Origin: Lachnospiraceae bacterium
Lineage (GTDB): Bacteria > Bacillota > Clostridia > Lachnospirales > Lachnospiraceae
Direction of reading: 5' to 3'
Assembly (NCBI GenBank): GCA_009774625.1
Contig: VSOB01000005.1
Span: 1-64,000 of the forward strand
DNA length: 64,000 nt
The notes under the pieces were generated by a model that saw only the letters and a list, made by a program, of their open reading frames with translations, did not search any database and had not been told where the DNA came from. Of this stretch, positions 40,992 through 51,027 are shown piece by piece (position 1 is the first letter of the stretch; every line of letters begins with the position of its first letter). A program made the translations under genes and the position numbers.

Positions 40992-43790
40992 ATGGCGAAA
41001 ATAAAAGTACACGAGCTTGCAAAAGAAGTGGATAAACAAAGTAAGGAAGTGATTGCTTTTTTACAGAATAAAGGAATCGAGGTAAAGGCGGCGCAGAGCA
41101 GTGTGGAGGAAGCGGCAGCCGATATGGTCCGCAGAGAGCTGGGAAAAAAGACTGCCGTACCGGAGCCTGCCGGAGAAGCGAAAACTGCAGAAAAAGCAAA
41201 GACAGGCGACGGGCCGAAGGCGGGAGACGGCGGGAAGGCGCAGTCCCGTCCGGAAACGGCCAGGGGTGAGCGTACCAAACAGGAGCCTGTGAAGAAAAAG
41301 AAAAACATTATCTTTGTCAGCAATCCCCATAACAGCAAGCTGCCTCAGCGTTCCGGCGCCGGATCGGGCTCCGGGGCGGGTGCATCTGGAAATGGAAACC
41401 GGCGCGGAAGAAATAATAATAACAATGACCCTATGCGCCGTCCGCTGATCCGTCCGCTGACACCGCCGTCTCCGGCGCCGTCTGTAGGACAGATCAAACC
41501 GACCAATCCGCCGAAACGCAGTCAGGCGAAAAATCAGGAAACGGCACGCCCGCAGCAGGAGACTATGCCGCAGAAAAACGTTTCCAGAACACCGGGCATG
41601 GAAGGCAGACAGGACCGGAGAGGGCAGGAAAGAACAGAGAGACAGGACAGACAGGAGAGAACAGGTGGGAGCAATGATTATAGAAGCCGTCAGACGGATA
41701 ATCGCTCCGGCGGCAGCCGTTTTCATAAGGATGCTGGCAGCCGTCCGGGCGGCGCGGGCCGCGGCCGGAATTTTAATGATAGCGGCCGCTCTGAAAAAGG
41801 AACTGGCAGGGAGGACAATAAATTCAGAAAGCCTTTGGGGGCGAAAACCTTTGCGGCGGAGACCCCTGTCAAAGACGGAGAAAAGCATCGTGACGATGAA
41901 AAACGCCGTATGAATCAGGAACGTGACAAACGTTCCAAAAAGGATGCCATCTATGAGGACGGCAACGGCAAGAATAAAAACAAACCGGGCAGATTTATCA
42001 AACCGGAGAAAAAGGCAGAGGAAAAACAGGAAGAAAAGATCAAGACCATTACGCTGCCGGAGACACTTACCGTGAAAGAGCTGGCGGATAAGATGAAGAT
42101 TCAGCCGTCGGTGATCGTAAAGAAGCTGTTTTTACAGGGCCAGGTCGTTACGGTCAACCAGGAAATCAGCTTTGAAACGGCGGAAGAAATTGCTATCGAA
42201 TATGAAATCATCTGCGAGAAGGAAGTAAAAGTGGATGTGATCGAAGAGCTTCTCCGGGAAGAGGAAGAGGACGAAAGGAATATGGTAAAGCGTCCTCCTG
42301 TTATCTGTGTTATGGGGCATGTGGATCATGGTAAGACCTCACTTCTGGATGCCATCCGTAAAACCAATGTGACAGACCGGGAAGCAGGCGGTATCACGCA
42401 GCATATTGGCGCGTATACTGTCAATATTAAGAATGAAAAGATCACTTTCCTGGACACACCCGGCCATGAAGCATTTACGGCCATGCGTATGCGGGGCGCC
42501 AATTCCACGGACATTGCCATCTTAGTGGTGGCGGCGGATGACGGTGTGATGCCCCAGACAGTGGAGGCAATCAACCATGCCAAAGCGGCAGGGATTGAGA
42601 TCATTGTGGCAGTCAATAAGATCGATAAGCCGGGCGCCAACATCGACAGAGTGAAGCAGGAATTGACCGAACATGAGCTGATCCCGGTGGACTGGGGCGG
42701 AAGTACGGAATTTGTACCTGTATCCGCCAAGTCGGGAGAAGGCATAGAGACATTGCTGGAGACGATACTTCTGACTGCGGAGATCCTGGAGCTGAAGGCA
42801 AATCCCGGACGCCGGGCAAGAGGCCTTGTGATCGAGGCGGAGCTGGACAGAGGCCGCGGCCCGGTGGCTACGGTGCTGGTACAGAAGGGTATGCTACATG
42901 TGGGCGACTTTATTTCCGCAGGTTCCAGCCATGGCAAGGTAAGAGCCATGATCGACGATAAGGGACGGAGAGTTAAGGAAGCAGGACCGTCCACGCCGGT
43001 GGAGATACTGGGCCTTTCCGACGTACCCAATGCAGGGGAAATCTTTATTGCCCATGAGAATGATAAGACGGCCAAATCCTATGCGGAAACGTATCTGGCA
43101 CAGAATAAAGAGAAAAAGCTGGAGGAAACCAAATCCAAAATGTCTCTGGATGATCTGTTCAGCCAGATTCAGGCCGGCAATCTGAAGGAACTGAACCTGA
43201 TCATCAAGGCGGATGTACAGGGCAGTGTGGAGGCTGTGAAGCAGAGTCTGCTGAAACTGACCAATGAAGAGGTCGTGGTGAAATGCATCCACGGCGGTGT
43301 GGGCGCCATCAACGAGTCGGATGTGACGCTGGCATCGGCATCCAACGCGATTATCATCGGCTTTAATATCCGCCCGGATGCCACAGCTAAGACGATTGCG
43401 GAACGGGAAGGCGTGGACATCAGACTGTATAAGGTGATCTATCAGGCCATTGAGGATGTGGAAGCGGCCATGAAGGGTATGCTGGATCCGGTCTTTGAAG
43501 AAAAGGTGATCGGCCATGCCGAGGTGCGTCAGTTGTTCCGTGCGTCTGCAGTGGGGAATATTGCAGGTTCCTATGTGCTGGACGGTGTATTCCAGAGAGG
43601 CTGCAAGATTCGGATTACCAGGGAAGGAAAGCAGATTTTCGAAGGCGGCCTGGCATCTCTGAAGCGGTTTAAAGATGATGTAAAGGAAGTGAAGGCCGGG
43701 TTTGAATGCGGTCTTGTGTTTGAGGGCTTTGACCAGATGCAGGAGCTGGATATTGTAGAGGCTTATATTATGGTGGAAGTACCCAGATAG
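40992..43790 (+). CDS. infB: Translation initiation factor IF-2
   Basis: GTPase that brings fMet-tRNA to the 30S subunit, 932 residues. A short IF2N helix domain (KIKVHELAKEVDKQSKEV) is followed by about 280 residues of Arg/Gly/Gln/Asn-rich disordered linker, a second IF2N domain (TLTVKELADKMKIQPSVIV), and the GTPase with GHVDHGKTS, DTPGHE and NKIDKP, then domains II-IV. ATG 40992 lies 7 bp after GGAGGT; a GTG two codons upstream is too close. It is the largest gene of the operon. Confidence 0.97.
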   Translation: MAKIKVHELAKEVDKQSKEVIAFLQNKGIEVKAAQSSVEEAAADMVRRELGKKTAVPEPAGEAKTAEKAKTGDGPKAGDGGKAQSRPETARGERTKQEPVKKKKNIIFVSNPHNSKLPQRSGAGSGSGAGASGNGNRRGRNNNNNDPMRRPLIRPLTPPSPAPSVGQIKPTNPPKRSQAKNQETARPQQETMPQKNVSRTPGMEGRQDRRGQERTERQDRQERTGGSNDYRSRQTDNRSGGSRFHKDAGSRPGGAGRGRNFNDSGRSEKGTGREDNKFRKPLGAKTFAAETPVKDGEKHRDDEKRRMNQERDKRSKKDAIYEDGNGKNKNKPGRFIKPEKKAEEKQEEKIKTITLPETLTVKELADKMKIQPSVIVKKLFLQGQVVTVNQEISFETAEEIAIEYEIICEKEVKVDVIEELLREEEEDERNMVKRPPVICVMGHVDHGKTSLLDAIRKTNVTDREAGGITQHIGAYTVNIKNEKITFLDTPGHEAFTAMRMRGANSTDIAILVVAADDGVMPQTVEAINHAKAAGIEIIVAVNKIDKPGANIDRVKQELTEHELIPVDWGGSTEFVPVSAKSGEGIETLLETILLTAEILELKANPGRRARGLVIEAELDRGRGPVATVLVQKGMLHVGDFISAGSSHGKVRAMIDDKGRRVKEAGPSTPVEILGLSDVPNAGEIFIAHENDKTAKSYAETYLAQNKEKKLEETKSKMSLDDLFSQIQAGNLKELNLIIKADVQGSVEAVKQSLLKLTNEEVVVKCIHGGVGAINESDVTLASASNAIIIGFNIRPDATAKTIAEREGVDIRLYKVIYQAIEDVEAAMKGMLDPVFEEKVIGHAEVRQLFRASAVGNIAGSYVLDGVFQRGCKIRITREGKQIFEGGLASLKRFKDDVKEVKAGFECGLVFEGFDQMQELDIVEAYIMVEVPR

Positions 43791-43809
43791 ACAGAAAGTA
43801 AGGAATGGA

Positions 43810-44199
43810 ATGAAAAAAAACAGTATTAAAAATACAAGAATCAACGGTGAGGTACAGAGAGTGCTGGCGGATATTATCCGCAGCCAGATCAAAGATCCCC
43901 GTATCGCACCGCTGACTTCGGTGGTATCGGTGGAAGTGGCGCCGGATCTAAAGACCTGCAAGGCGTGGATCAGCGTGCTGGGGGATGAAAAAACAGCAGC
44001 GGATACATTGGAGGGCCTTACCAGTGCGGAAGGCTTTATCCGGACGAAGCTGGCCAGAGAGCTGAATCTGCGCTATACACCGGATCTGCGGTTTATTATG
44101 GACCAATCCATAGCCTATGGAGTATCCATGTCCCGAAAAATCGAGGAAGTGAACCGGAATTTGAACAGAGAGAACGGGGAAGAGGACTTGTCGGAATAG
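43810..44199 (+). CDS. rbfA: Ribosome-binding factor A
   Basis: Late 30S assembly factor with a KH-type fold. The 129-residue protein begins NTRINGEVQRVLADIIRSQI and has DPRIAPLTSVVSVEVAPDL plus LRYTPDLRFIMDQS, all typical. The start follows AAGGAATGGA, 19 bp after infB. Confidence 0.95.
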   Translation: MKKNSIKNTRINGEVQRVLADIIRSQIKDPRIAPLTSVVSVEVAPDLKTCKAWISVLGDEKTAADTLEGLTSAEGFIRTKLARELNLRYTPDLRFIMDQSIAYGVSMSRKIEEVNRNLNRENGEEDLSE

Positions 44200-44238
44200 C
44201 CTGTACAGGGAATCGACAGCCCGGAAGAAAGGGGTAGT

Positions 44239-45198
44239 ATGTTTCAGTTATCAGAAGAGATAAAAGGGGCAAAGACAATTGGGATAGGCGGCCATATCCG
44301 GCCGGACGGCGACTGCGTGGGCTCCTGTATGGCACTGTATCTGTATTTGAAAAAATGTGCGGCGCCGGGTACTGAAGTATCCGTTTACCTGGAGTCCGTC
44401 CCTGACATTTTTGATGAGATTGCGGGTGTATCAAAGATACGGAAGGCAGAAGAGGCAGAAGCGCCGGATATATTTTTTGCCCTGGACTGCGAAAGCAGCA
44501 GGCTGGGCAGTGCGCAGCGGCTGTTTGAAGGAGCCGGAAAACGGATCAACATCGATCATCATATCAGCAATATGGGATGCGGCACAGTCAATTATATTGA
44601 TCCGAAGGCCAGCTCCACCAGCGAGCTGGTGTACCGGCTGTTTCAACGGGAGCTGATGGACGGGGAGATTGCGAAGGCTGTGTACATCGGTATGATTCAC
44701 GACACCGGCGTGTTTCAGTATTCCAACACAGCGCCGGAAACGCTGCGGGCCGCGGCCGATCTGATCAGTTATGGATTTGACTTTTCCGGCATTATCGAAA
44801 AGACATTTTATGAAAAGACCTATGTACAAAATCAGATCATGGGCCGGGCGCTGCTGGAAAGTATTTTGTTTCTTCACGGCAGATGCATTGTCAGCGCTGT
44901 GGACCGGAAGCTGATGCAGTTTTACCATGCGGAGCCTCAGGATCTGGACGGCATTGCCAGTCTGCTGAAAAATACAAGAGGTGTGGAATGCGCCATCTTT
45001 ATGTATGAAACGGATGTGATGCAGTATAAAGTAAGCATGCGTTCCACGGATAAGGTGGATGTGGCAAAAATCGCTTCCTATTTCGGGGGCGGCGGTCATA
45101 AAAAGGCAGCAGGATGCTCGATGTCAGGAACGTTTCATGATGTGGTCAACAATCTGTCTTTACATATTGAAAAGCAATTGCATGAGGAAGATGAGTGA
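44239..45198 (+). CDS. nrnA: DHH-family bifunctional oligoribonuclease / PAP phosphatase NrnA
   Basis: Degrades short RNA oligomers and/or pAp. The 319-residue protein has the DHH motifs: GHIRPDGDCVGS (standing for the usual HxxPDGDxxGS), FALDCESS, NIDHHISN, IGMIHDTGVFQYS, and the DHHA1 domain with the late glycine-rich GGGGHKKAAGCSM. Start after GAAAGGGG. It overlaps truB by 4 bp. Confidence 0.92.
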   Translation: MFQLSEEIKGAKTIGIGGHIRPDGDCVGSCMALYLYLKKCAAPGTEVSVYLESVPDIFDEIAGVSKIRKAEEAEAPDIFFALDCESSRLGSAQRLFEGAGKRINIDHHISNMGCGTVNYIDPKASSTSELVYRLFQRELMDGEIAKAVYIGMIHDTGVFQYSNTAPETLRAAADLISYGFDFSGIIEKTFYEKTYVQNQIMGRALLESILFLHGRCIVSAVDRKLMQFYHAEPQDLDGIASLLKNTRGVECAIFMYETDVMQYKVSMRSTDKVDVAKIASYFGGGGHKKAAGCSMSGTFHDVVNNLSLHIEKQLHEEDE

Positions 45199-46124
45199 AA
45201 ACGGAGAAAACCGTGCAGAACGGAGTTATTAATGTATATAAAGAAAGAGGTTACACTTCCCACGATGTGGTAGCCCGGCTCCGGGGGATACTGAAGCTGA
45301 AGAAGATAGGGCATACAGGCACGCTGGATCCGGAGGCAGAGGGTGTGCTTCCTGTATGTCTGGGAAACGGCACCAGGCTCTGCGGCATGCTGACAGATAA
45401 GGAAAAAGAATATCAGGCAGAGCTTTTGCTGGGTGTGACAACCAACACGCAGGATATGACCGGCCGGATACTTGCCAGACGGGACGTATGCGTCACCAGG
45501 GAAGAGACGGAAAAAGCGGTGATGGGATTTCTGGGAACTTATGAACAGCTTCCGCCTATGTATTCCGCCTGCAGGGTGGAAGGAAAGCGTCTGTATGAGC
45601 TGGCAAGAGAAGGAAAAGAAGTGGAGCGGAAGAGAAGGCCTGTGACCATCCATGAGCTGGAAATATGTTCCATAGAGCTGCCCAGGGTCAGGATGCGTGT
45701 GGTCTGTTCCAAAGGGACTTATATCAGAACGTTGTGTCACGACATCGGAGAGAGGCTGGGCTGCGGCGGTACTATGGCGAGCCTGCTTCGCACCCGTGTG
45801 GACCGTTTCACACTAAAGGAGGCGAAGAGGCTGGATGAGATCGAGGCGGCGGCTGCGGCCGGTGAAGCCGGCACACTGATCCTGCCTGTGGAGGAGATGT
45901 TTTCCGCATTGCCGGTGATCACAGTCAAAGAGGCATATACATCGGCTGTACGCAACGGCAATCCGCTGTTTCTGCGTCAGATCACGGGGAAGTCCGGCTG
46001 GATGGATGGAGAACAGGTAAGAATACATGATTCACAGGGGCGTTTTTACGGAATCTATGGATTTGAGGTGATGAAGGGCAGGTTTGTGCCTGTTAAAATG
46101 TTTTTGCCCTCAGAATCCTGCTGA
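45195..46124 (+). CDS. truB: tRNA pseudouridine(55) synthase TruB
   Basis: Makes pseudouridine 55 in the tRNA T loop. The 309-residue protein has KKIGHTGTLDPEAEGVLPVC, which contains the catalytic Asp, then YSACRVEGKRLYELAREG and SKGTYIRTLCHDIG. The start is a GTG that overlaps the nrnA stop codon (GTGA), indicating coupled translation. Confidence 0.96.
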   Translation: MKTEKTVQNGVINVYKERGYTSHDVVARLRGILKLKKIGHTGTLDPEAEGVLPVCLGNGTRLCGMLTDKEKEYQAELLLGVTTNTQDMTGRILARRDVCVTREETEKAVMGFLGTYEQLPPMYSACRVEGKRLYELAREGKEVERKRRPVTIHELEICSIELPRVRMRVVCSKGTYIRTLCHDIGERLGCGGTMASLLRTRVDRFTLKEAKRLDEIEAAAAAGEAGTLILPVEEMFSALPVITVKEAYTSAVRNGNPLFLRQITGKSGWMDGEQVRIHDSQGRFYGIYGFEVMKGRFVPVKMFLPSESC

Positions 46125-46143
46125 GAATAAAGAAGGAGATACC

Positions 46144-47067
46144 ATGCGTCTGATACAGGGCAGAACAGACTTTTGTCTGGATAAGGCATGCGCAGTTGCC
46201 ATCGGGAAATTTGACGGCATTCACAGAGGCCACCAGGCGCTGCTGTCGCATATATTGGAAAAAAAGAAAAGCGGATTGGAGTCTGCAGTGTTTACCTTTG
46301 ATCCTGTACCGGCGGTTTTTTTCGGTAAGGGACAGGTGCGGGAACTGACTACAAGAGAAGAAAAACGCAGGATTTTTCAGCGGCTGGGTGTGGATGTGCT
46401 GATTGAATTTCCCCTGCGTGCGGATACCGCGGCCATCTCACCGGCTGCTTTTATTGAAGAGATCCTGGCTCGGAGGATGCGTGCGGCGTATGTGGCGGCC
46501 GGGACGGATGTTACTTTCGGGGCAGGCGGCGCAGGAGACGGCGCTATGCTGGCGGCCTATGGGGATCGGCTGGGATTTGCGGTGGAAGTGATCGACAAAG
46601 TGTGCGCGGACGGCAGGGAGATCAGCTCCAGCCGGATCCGCAGGGCATTGGAAGCAGGAGAGATGGAGCAGGTGACGGAATTGATCGGGTTTCCCTATAG
46701 CGTAACCGGAACGGTGGTGCACGGCAGGCGGCTGGGCAGGACCATCGGGATGCCCACAGTCAATCTGCTGCCGCCCGGGGACAAGCTGCTGCCGCCCAGA
46801 GGGGTGTATTTTTCCAATGTTTCCTATGGAGGGAATCATTACAGAAGCATTACCAACATTGGCTGTAAGCCCACGGTCAGCAGGGAAAAGGTTATGGGCG
46901 TGGAAACCTATCTGTATGATTTTAATGAGGATATATACGGCAGGGAGATTACAGTCAATCTGCTTGGGTTTAAACGGCCTGAAATGAAGTTTGATTCGGT
47001 GGAAGAACTGAAGCGGCAGATGGAAAAGGATATTGCAGAAGGTAAAATGGTAAATTGGTACTTGTAA
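46144..47067 (+). CDS. ribF: Bifunctional riboflavin kinase / FAD synthetase
   Basis: Makes FMN and FAD from riboflavin. The N-terminal FAD-synthetase half has AIGKFDGIHRGHQALL and EISSSRIRRALEAG. The C-terminal kinase half has GRTIGMPTVNL and TNIGCKPTV. ATG 46144 follows AAGGAGAT; the in-frame ATG 60 bp upstream falls inside truB. Its stop codon overlaps the -35 box of the next promoter. Confidence 0.95.
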   Translation: MRLIQGRTDFCLDKACAVAIGKFDGIHRGHQALLSHILEKKKSGLESAVFTFDPVPAVFFGKGQVRELTTREEKRRIFQRLGVDVLIEFPLRADTAAISPAAFIEEILARRMRAAYVAAGTDVTFGAGGAGDGAMLAAYGDRLGFAVEVIDKVCADGREISSSRIRRALEAGEMEQVTELIGFPYSVTGTVVHGRRLGRTIGMPTVNLLPPGDKLLPPRGVYFSNVSYGGNHYRSITNIGCKPTVSREKVMGVETYLYDFNEDIYGREITVNLLGFKRPEMKFDSVEELKRQMEKDIAEGKMVNWYL

Positions 47068-47090
47068 CTTTGTTTCTTATCACGTACAAT
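47062..47090 (+). promoter_or_regulatory. Promoter of Na/Pi cotransporter gene
   Basis: TTGTAA at 47062-47067, 17-bp spacer, TACAAT at 47085-47090. Confidence 0.7.
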
Positions 47091-47181
47091 AATGTAGGGA
47101 ATGCATGAAATTTGTGGAATCCACAGGAAAATGTGTTCATACCGCAGGGATTTCCAGCGATCAGACGAAAGGGTACATAAG

Positions 47182-48846
47182 ATGAATGCTTCAGTACTAT
47201 TATCTATGGCAGGCGGACTTGGCCTGTTTCTGTTTGGCATGAAACTCATGAGCGAGGGCATTGAGAAAGCGGCAGGTGCAAAACTGCGCGGGATTCTTGA
47301 GTTTTTTACCACCAACCGCTTTACGGGAATGCTGGTGGGTATTGTGTTTACTGCTGTGATCCAGTCCTCCAGTGCCTGTACGGTTATGGTAGTCAGTTTT
47401 GTAAATTCCGGCCTGATGAATCTGTATCAGGCTGCCGGCGTGATTCTGGGCGCCAATATCGGTACAACGGTTACTTCTCAGCTTGTGTCTTTTAACTTAT
47501 CCGAAATTGCTCCGGTATTTTTGCTTGGCGGCGTGATTGCCGTTATGTTTGTGAAAAACAATATGATTAAAAAGATCGGCGAGATCGTTCTCGGTTTTGG
47601 CGTACTGTTTATGGGCCTGTCCGGGATGTCAGGTGCAATGGCAGGTCTGAAGGAGGATCCGGCTCTGGTACATTTGTTTGCTTCTCTTACCAGTCCGCTT
47701 CTGGCAGTGCTGCTGGGGACGGTGGTGACAACGGTGATCCAGAGCTCTTCCGTGACAGTCAGCATTATCCTTTTGATGGCCAACCAGGGTCTGCTGGGCC
47801 TGCCGATCTGTATGTATATTATGCTGGGCTGCAACATTGGCGCCTGTGCATCGGCCACCTTGGCCAGTCTGGCCGGCAAGAAAGATGCCAAACGGGCGGC
47901 TATGATCCATCTTTTGTTCAATGTGGTGGGTACGATTATTTTTTATGTGATCTTCCTGATTGCGGTGGAGCCTATCGTGGATTTTTTCAACAGTATTTCC
48001 GGCGGCAATCCGGGCCGATGTGTGGCAAATGCCCATACCATCATCAAGATACTGCAGGTACTGTTGCTGTTTCCGTTTTCCGGGCTGCTGGTCAGGATGA
48101 CTTATGTCTTCGTACCGGGTGATGACAAGAAGGTGGGCTACCGGGACAGCTTTCAGCTCAAATACATTGGCGATAAGGTGGTGTTCAATCCTGCCACAGC
48201 AGTGGTGGAGGTCATTAAGGAGATCGAACGGATGGCGGACCTGGCCAGTGAAAACCTGAACCGGGCCATGAACGCGCTGATCACACTGGATGATGAGGAC
48301 ATAGAAGAGGTGTATGCAGTGGAGAAAAACATTAACTTTTTGAACCATGCCATCACCAATTATCTGGTTAAGATCAATCAGACCACATTGCCGATTGAGG
48401 ATCTGAAAAGTATCGGCGCCCTGTTTCATGTGGTAAATGATATTGAGCGGATCGGAGATCATGCGGAGAATGTGGCAGATTCTGCCCGTCAGCGAAAAGA
48501 AAAGGGAACCAGTTTCAGCCGGGAAGCCCAGAACGAGCTGGGGGAGATGCTGGAGATGGTCAATAAGATCGTAAGATATTCTATAGATATGTTTGCCAGA
48601 AGCAATGAAGAGCATATGGGTGAGATCATAGAGCTGGAAGATGCCATAGATGAAAAGGAGCGGGAGCTGCAGCAGTTCCATGTGGAGCGTTTGACGAAAA
48701 ACGAGTGTACGCCGGAAGCAGGTATGCTGTTTTCCGATGTTGTATCCGGCCTGGAAAGAGTGTCGGACCATGCCACTAATATTGCATTTGCAATTCTTCA
48801 TAGTGACAGCGACGATGCCGAGGAGAAAAAAACGGCAACGGCATAG
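47182..48846 (+). CDS. Na+/phosphate cotransporter family protein with PhoU-like domain
   Basis: A 554-residue membrane transporter of the NptA/PNaS type. Two inverted repeats carry the signature QSSSA (TAVIQSSSACTVMVVSF and TTVIQSSSVTVSIIL), each followed by GxNIGT/A (GANIGTTVTS, GCNIGACASA). A cytoplasmic helical PhoU-like region occupies about 365-545. It probably imports phosphate with sodium, although some members transport other substrates or act in regulation. ATG 47182 is preceded by AAAGGG and begins right at the first helix. It is a single-gene unit with its own promoter and a terminator-like hairpin. Confidence 0.88.
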   Translation: MNASVLLSMAGGLGLFLFGMKLMSEGIEKAAGAKLRGILEFFTTNRFTGMLVGIVFTAVIQSSSACTVMVVSFVNSGLMNLYQAAGVILGANIGTTVTSQLVSFNLSEIAPVFLLGGVIAVMFVKNNMIKKIGEIVLGFGVLFMGLSGMSGAMAGLKEDPALVHLFASLTSPLLAVLLGTVVTTVIQSSSVTVSIILLMANQGLLGLPICMYIMLGCNIGACASATLASLAGKKDAKRAAMIHLLFNVVGTIIFYVIFLIAVEPIVDFFNSISGGNPGRCVANAHTIIKILQVLLLFPFSGLLVRMTYVFVPGDDKKVGYRDSFQLKYIGDKVVFNPATAVVEVIKEIERMADLASENLNRAMNALITLDDEDIEEVYAVEKNINFLNHAITNYLVKINQTTLPIEDLKSIGALFHVVNDIERIGDHAENVADSARQRKEKGTSFSREAQNELGEMLEMVNKIVRYSIDMFARSNEEHMGEIIELEDAIDEKERELQQFHVERLTKNECTPEAGMLFSDVVSGLERVSDHATNIAFAILHSDSDDAEEKKTATA

Positions 48847-48860
48847 GATATGCGCAGTGC

Positions 48861-48897
48861 GGGCACCTGTTGGAAACGGGTGCCCTTCCATATTTAC
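48861..48897 (+). terminator. Hairpin terminator after Na/Pi transporter
   Basis: GGGCACC pairs with GGTGCCC around an 11-nt loop that can pair further. The T-run is poor (TTCCATATTT), so termination may be partial or factor-assisted. Confidence 0.55.
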
Positions 48898-48938
48898 AGT
48901 TTGCGGCAAAATTGGCATATTCCAAATCAGAAATGACA

Positions 48939-48967
48939 TTGATGGACATAAAAAACTTCTTTATAAT
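48939..48967 (+). promoter_or_regulatory. Promoter of LytTR regulator operon
   Basis: TTGATG at 48939-48944, 17-bp spacer and perfect TATAAT at 48962-48967. The start lies near 48974, leaving a leader of about 48 nt. Confidence 0.8.
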
Positions 48968-49021
48968 CAGGAATGTCGGTTTACAGTAGGGAGAAATGAC
49001 TGAAATGAAAGGGCTTTTTTT

Positions 49022-49720
49022 ATGAAAATTGCGATATGTGACGATTGCCGTCAGGATGCTGTGAGGCTGCAGAATATGTTAAGTGGTATACATGATACCC
49101 GGCTGTATCAAAGCGCGGAACAGCTTCTGACAGATGTCAAAGACGACAGGGTGCATTACGATTTGTATTTGTTGGATATTTATCTTGAGGTCATGGATGG
49201 AATCGAGCTGGCAAAACAGCTCCGGCAGATGGATGAGTATGGGGCAGTCTGCTTTATTTCCTTCAGTGACGCGTTTTACCGGGAAGCATATGATCTGTAT
49301 GCGGTGCAGTATCTTTTGAAGCCGATACGGCCTGAGGACATCAGAAAATTACTGGAGCGGGTTTCCAAGGACATTGTCAGGAACAGAGAGCTTTCCCTGT
49401 ATTTTAAATGGCGGGGGAAGATCGGTTCCATACCGTATAATAAGATTCTGTATATCAGCAGCAGAGGACATACGCTCTCTATTCACTGCAGGGATGGTTC
49501 TGTACAGGAATGCACCGGCAGGCTGGATGAGATCGCAGGGCGGGTATCGGACGGCGTATTCTGCCGCTGTCACCAGAGCTATCTGGCCAATATGCACTAT
49601 GCGGATAATCTGGAGGGCAGTGAGCTGGTAGTGGCCGGTGTGAGCATTCCGGTATCCAGACGTTATTTTGCAGATGTGAAAAAAAGATATCAGGAGATTT
49701 TGTTTGAGGAGATGGATTGA
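49022..49720 (+). CDS. LytTR-family response regulator (AgrA-like)
   Basis: A 232-residue transcription factor. The receiver begins KIAICDDCRQDAVRLQ and has Asp52 in LLDIYLEVMDG. The LytTR DNA-binding domain from about residue 130 has ILYISSRGHTLSIHC and VFCRCHQSYLANM. Such regulators control peptide-signalling, bacteriocin or adhesion genes by binding repeated promoter sites. The stop TGA overlaps the kinase start ATG. No agrB/agrD-like peptide genes are near. Confidence 0.93.
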   Translation: MKIAICDDCRQDAVRLQNMLSGIHDTRLYQSAEQLLTDVKDDRVHYDLYLLDIYLEVMDGIELAKQLRQMDEYGAVCFISFSDAFYREAYDLYAVQYLLKPIRPEDIRKLLERVSKDIVRNRELSLYFKWRGKIGSIPYNKILYISSRGHTLSIHCRDGSVQECTGRLDEIAGRVSDGVFCRCHQSYLANMHYADNLEGSELVVAGVSIPVSRRYFADVKKRYQEILFEEMD

Positions 49721-51027
49721 TGCATGACACGATACTGCGGGATTTATCTGTTATATGGTGCCTGTTTCATATATTGATTGTATTTATGCTGCTTTATCGT
49801 TCCCGTTTTTCACGCAGAAAAACCCTGCTGCTGACAGGAACCTGTATGGTACCGCTGATCGCGGGCAATGTGTCAGGGCTGATTCTTCTGGGTTCTGCAC
49901 GGATGGGGCAGCTTTTTTTTCTGACCTGTACGCTTCCCAGCCTGGTTTTTTATTACTATATGTCAAAAGACCGGCGGGGACGTTTCCTGTTTACCTTTTG
50001 TCTGTCCGATACAGTGGCATACTGGATTATCATTGTGACCAATCTGCTGGATTTCTATTTTGGCGGTGATGATTATCTGCTGATGTTTTTAAGCAGACTG
50101 GTTTTATTTCCGCTGCTTGAATGGGGTGTATACAGACTGCTGCGTAAACCGTACATGGAGCTGCAGGAATCTGTGGACAGAGGGTGGAATGTATTTGCGG
50201 CTATGTCGGCGCTGTATTATATTCTGTTGGTTGTAACGGCTAATTTTCCGGTTATCATAACCAGCAGATCCCAGGAGCTTTTGGGTTTTCTGCTGATTCT
50301 GCTTCTGATGCCGATGAACTATGCCACCATTTTTGTCGCTATGTACCGACAGCTTCTTCTGTACCGCAGACAGAAAAGTGAACATATTCTGCAGGAGGTA
50401 AGGCAGCAGATGGAGATACAACTGGACAATCAGCGTCGTATCCAGCGGATCAGGCATGATATGAAGGCCCATACCATTACGTTGTCAGGCCTGCTGGCAC
50501 AGGGTAAGGCAGAGGAAGCTCAGGAATATCTGAATAAAGCCATCTCTGTGAAGAAAGTATATGAAGAACAGTTCTGTGTCAATCCCTATCTGAATGCGGT
50601 GCTCAGTTATTATGTGATGAAGTTTGATGAGCTGGGGATTCCGGTTCATCTGGACATCCGGACCGGTGAAGAAAGGCTGCAGCATGTGGAGCTGTGTCAG
50701 ATTCTTTCCAACGGGCTGGAAAATGCCTGCGATGCCACCAGCCGCCTTCCATCGGCTGTAGAAAAGATGGTTTCCGTACAGATGCGGTATCAGCGCGGCT
50801 GGCTGATTATCCGGATCAAGAACCGCTGCCGGGATGATCTTCGAGTTGAAAAGGGGAGGCTTCCGGAGACAGAGAAAAAAGAAACCGGACACGGATTTGG
50901 TTTGCAGACCATACAGGAAGCGGCAAAGCGAATGAAGGGAGAAATGTTCTGTTATACGGAGCAGGGCTTTTTCATCCTGGATGTAATGGTAAGGGGAGAT
51001 GATGGAGTATGGCTGATGAGGAATTGA
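49720..51027 (+). CDS. GHKL sensor histidine kinase (AgrC-like)
   Basis: The 435-residue kinase has about six N-terminal membrane helices (residues 10-215) and no large external domain. The dimerisation helix carries RIRHDMKAHTITLSGLL with the phosphoacceptor His, and the ATPase is of the GHKL type with ILSNGLENACDA and GHGFGLQTIQEA. ATG 49720 is used because it overlaps the regulator's stop codon and has GAGGAG upstream. It is the cognate kinase of the LytTR regulator. The signal is probably membrane-related or a peptide; inference. Confidence 0.9.
   Translation: MHDTILRDLSVIWCLFHILIVFMLLYRSRFSRRKTLLLTGTCMVPLIAGNVSGLILLGSARMGQLFFLTCTLPSLVFYYYMSKDRRGRFLFTFCLSDTVAYWIIIVTNLLDFYFGGDDYLLMFLSRLVLFPLLEWGVYRLLRKPYMELQESVDRGWNVFAAMSALYYILLVVTANFPVIITSRSQELLGFLLILLLMPMNYATIFVAMYRQLLLYRRQKSEHILQEVRQQMEIQLDNQRRIQRIRHDMKAHTITLSGLLAQGKAEEAQEYLNKAISVKKVYEEQFCVNPYLNAVLSYYVMKFDELGIPVHLDIRTGEERLQHVELCQILSNGLENACDATSRLPSAVEKMVSVQMRYQRGWLIIRIKNRCRDDLRVEKGRLPETEKKETGHGFGLQTIQEAAKRMKGEMFCYTEQGFFILDVMVRGDDGVWLMRN

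Noticed and set aside
40992..41980. Possible foreign insertion in infB because of Arg/Gly/Asn-rich, low-complexity sequence
   Set aside because: Long disordered linkers between the N-terminal domains are normal for IF-2, and the frame is continuous through intact flanking domains.
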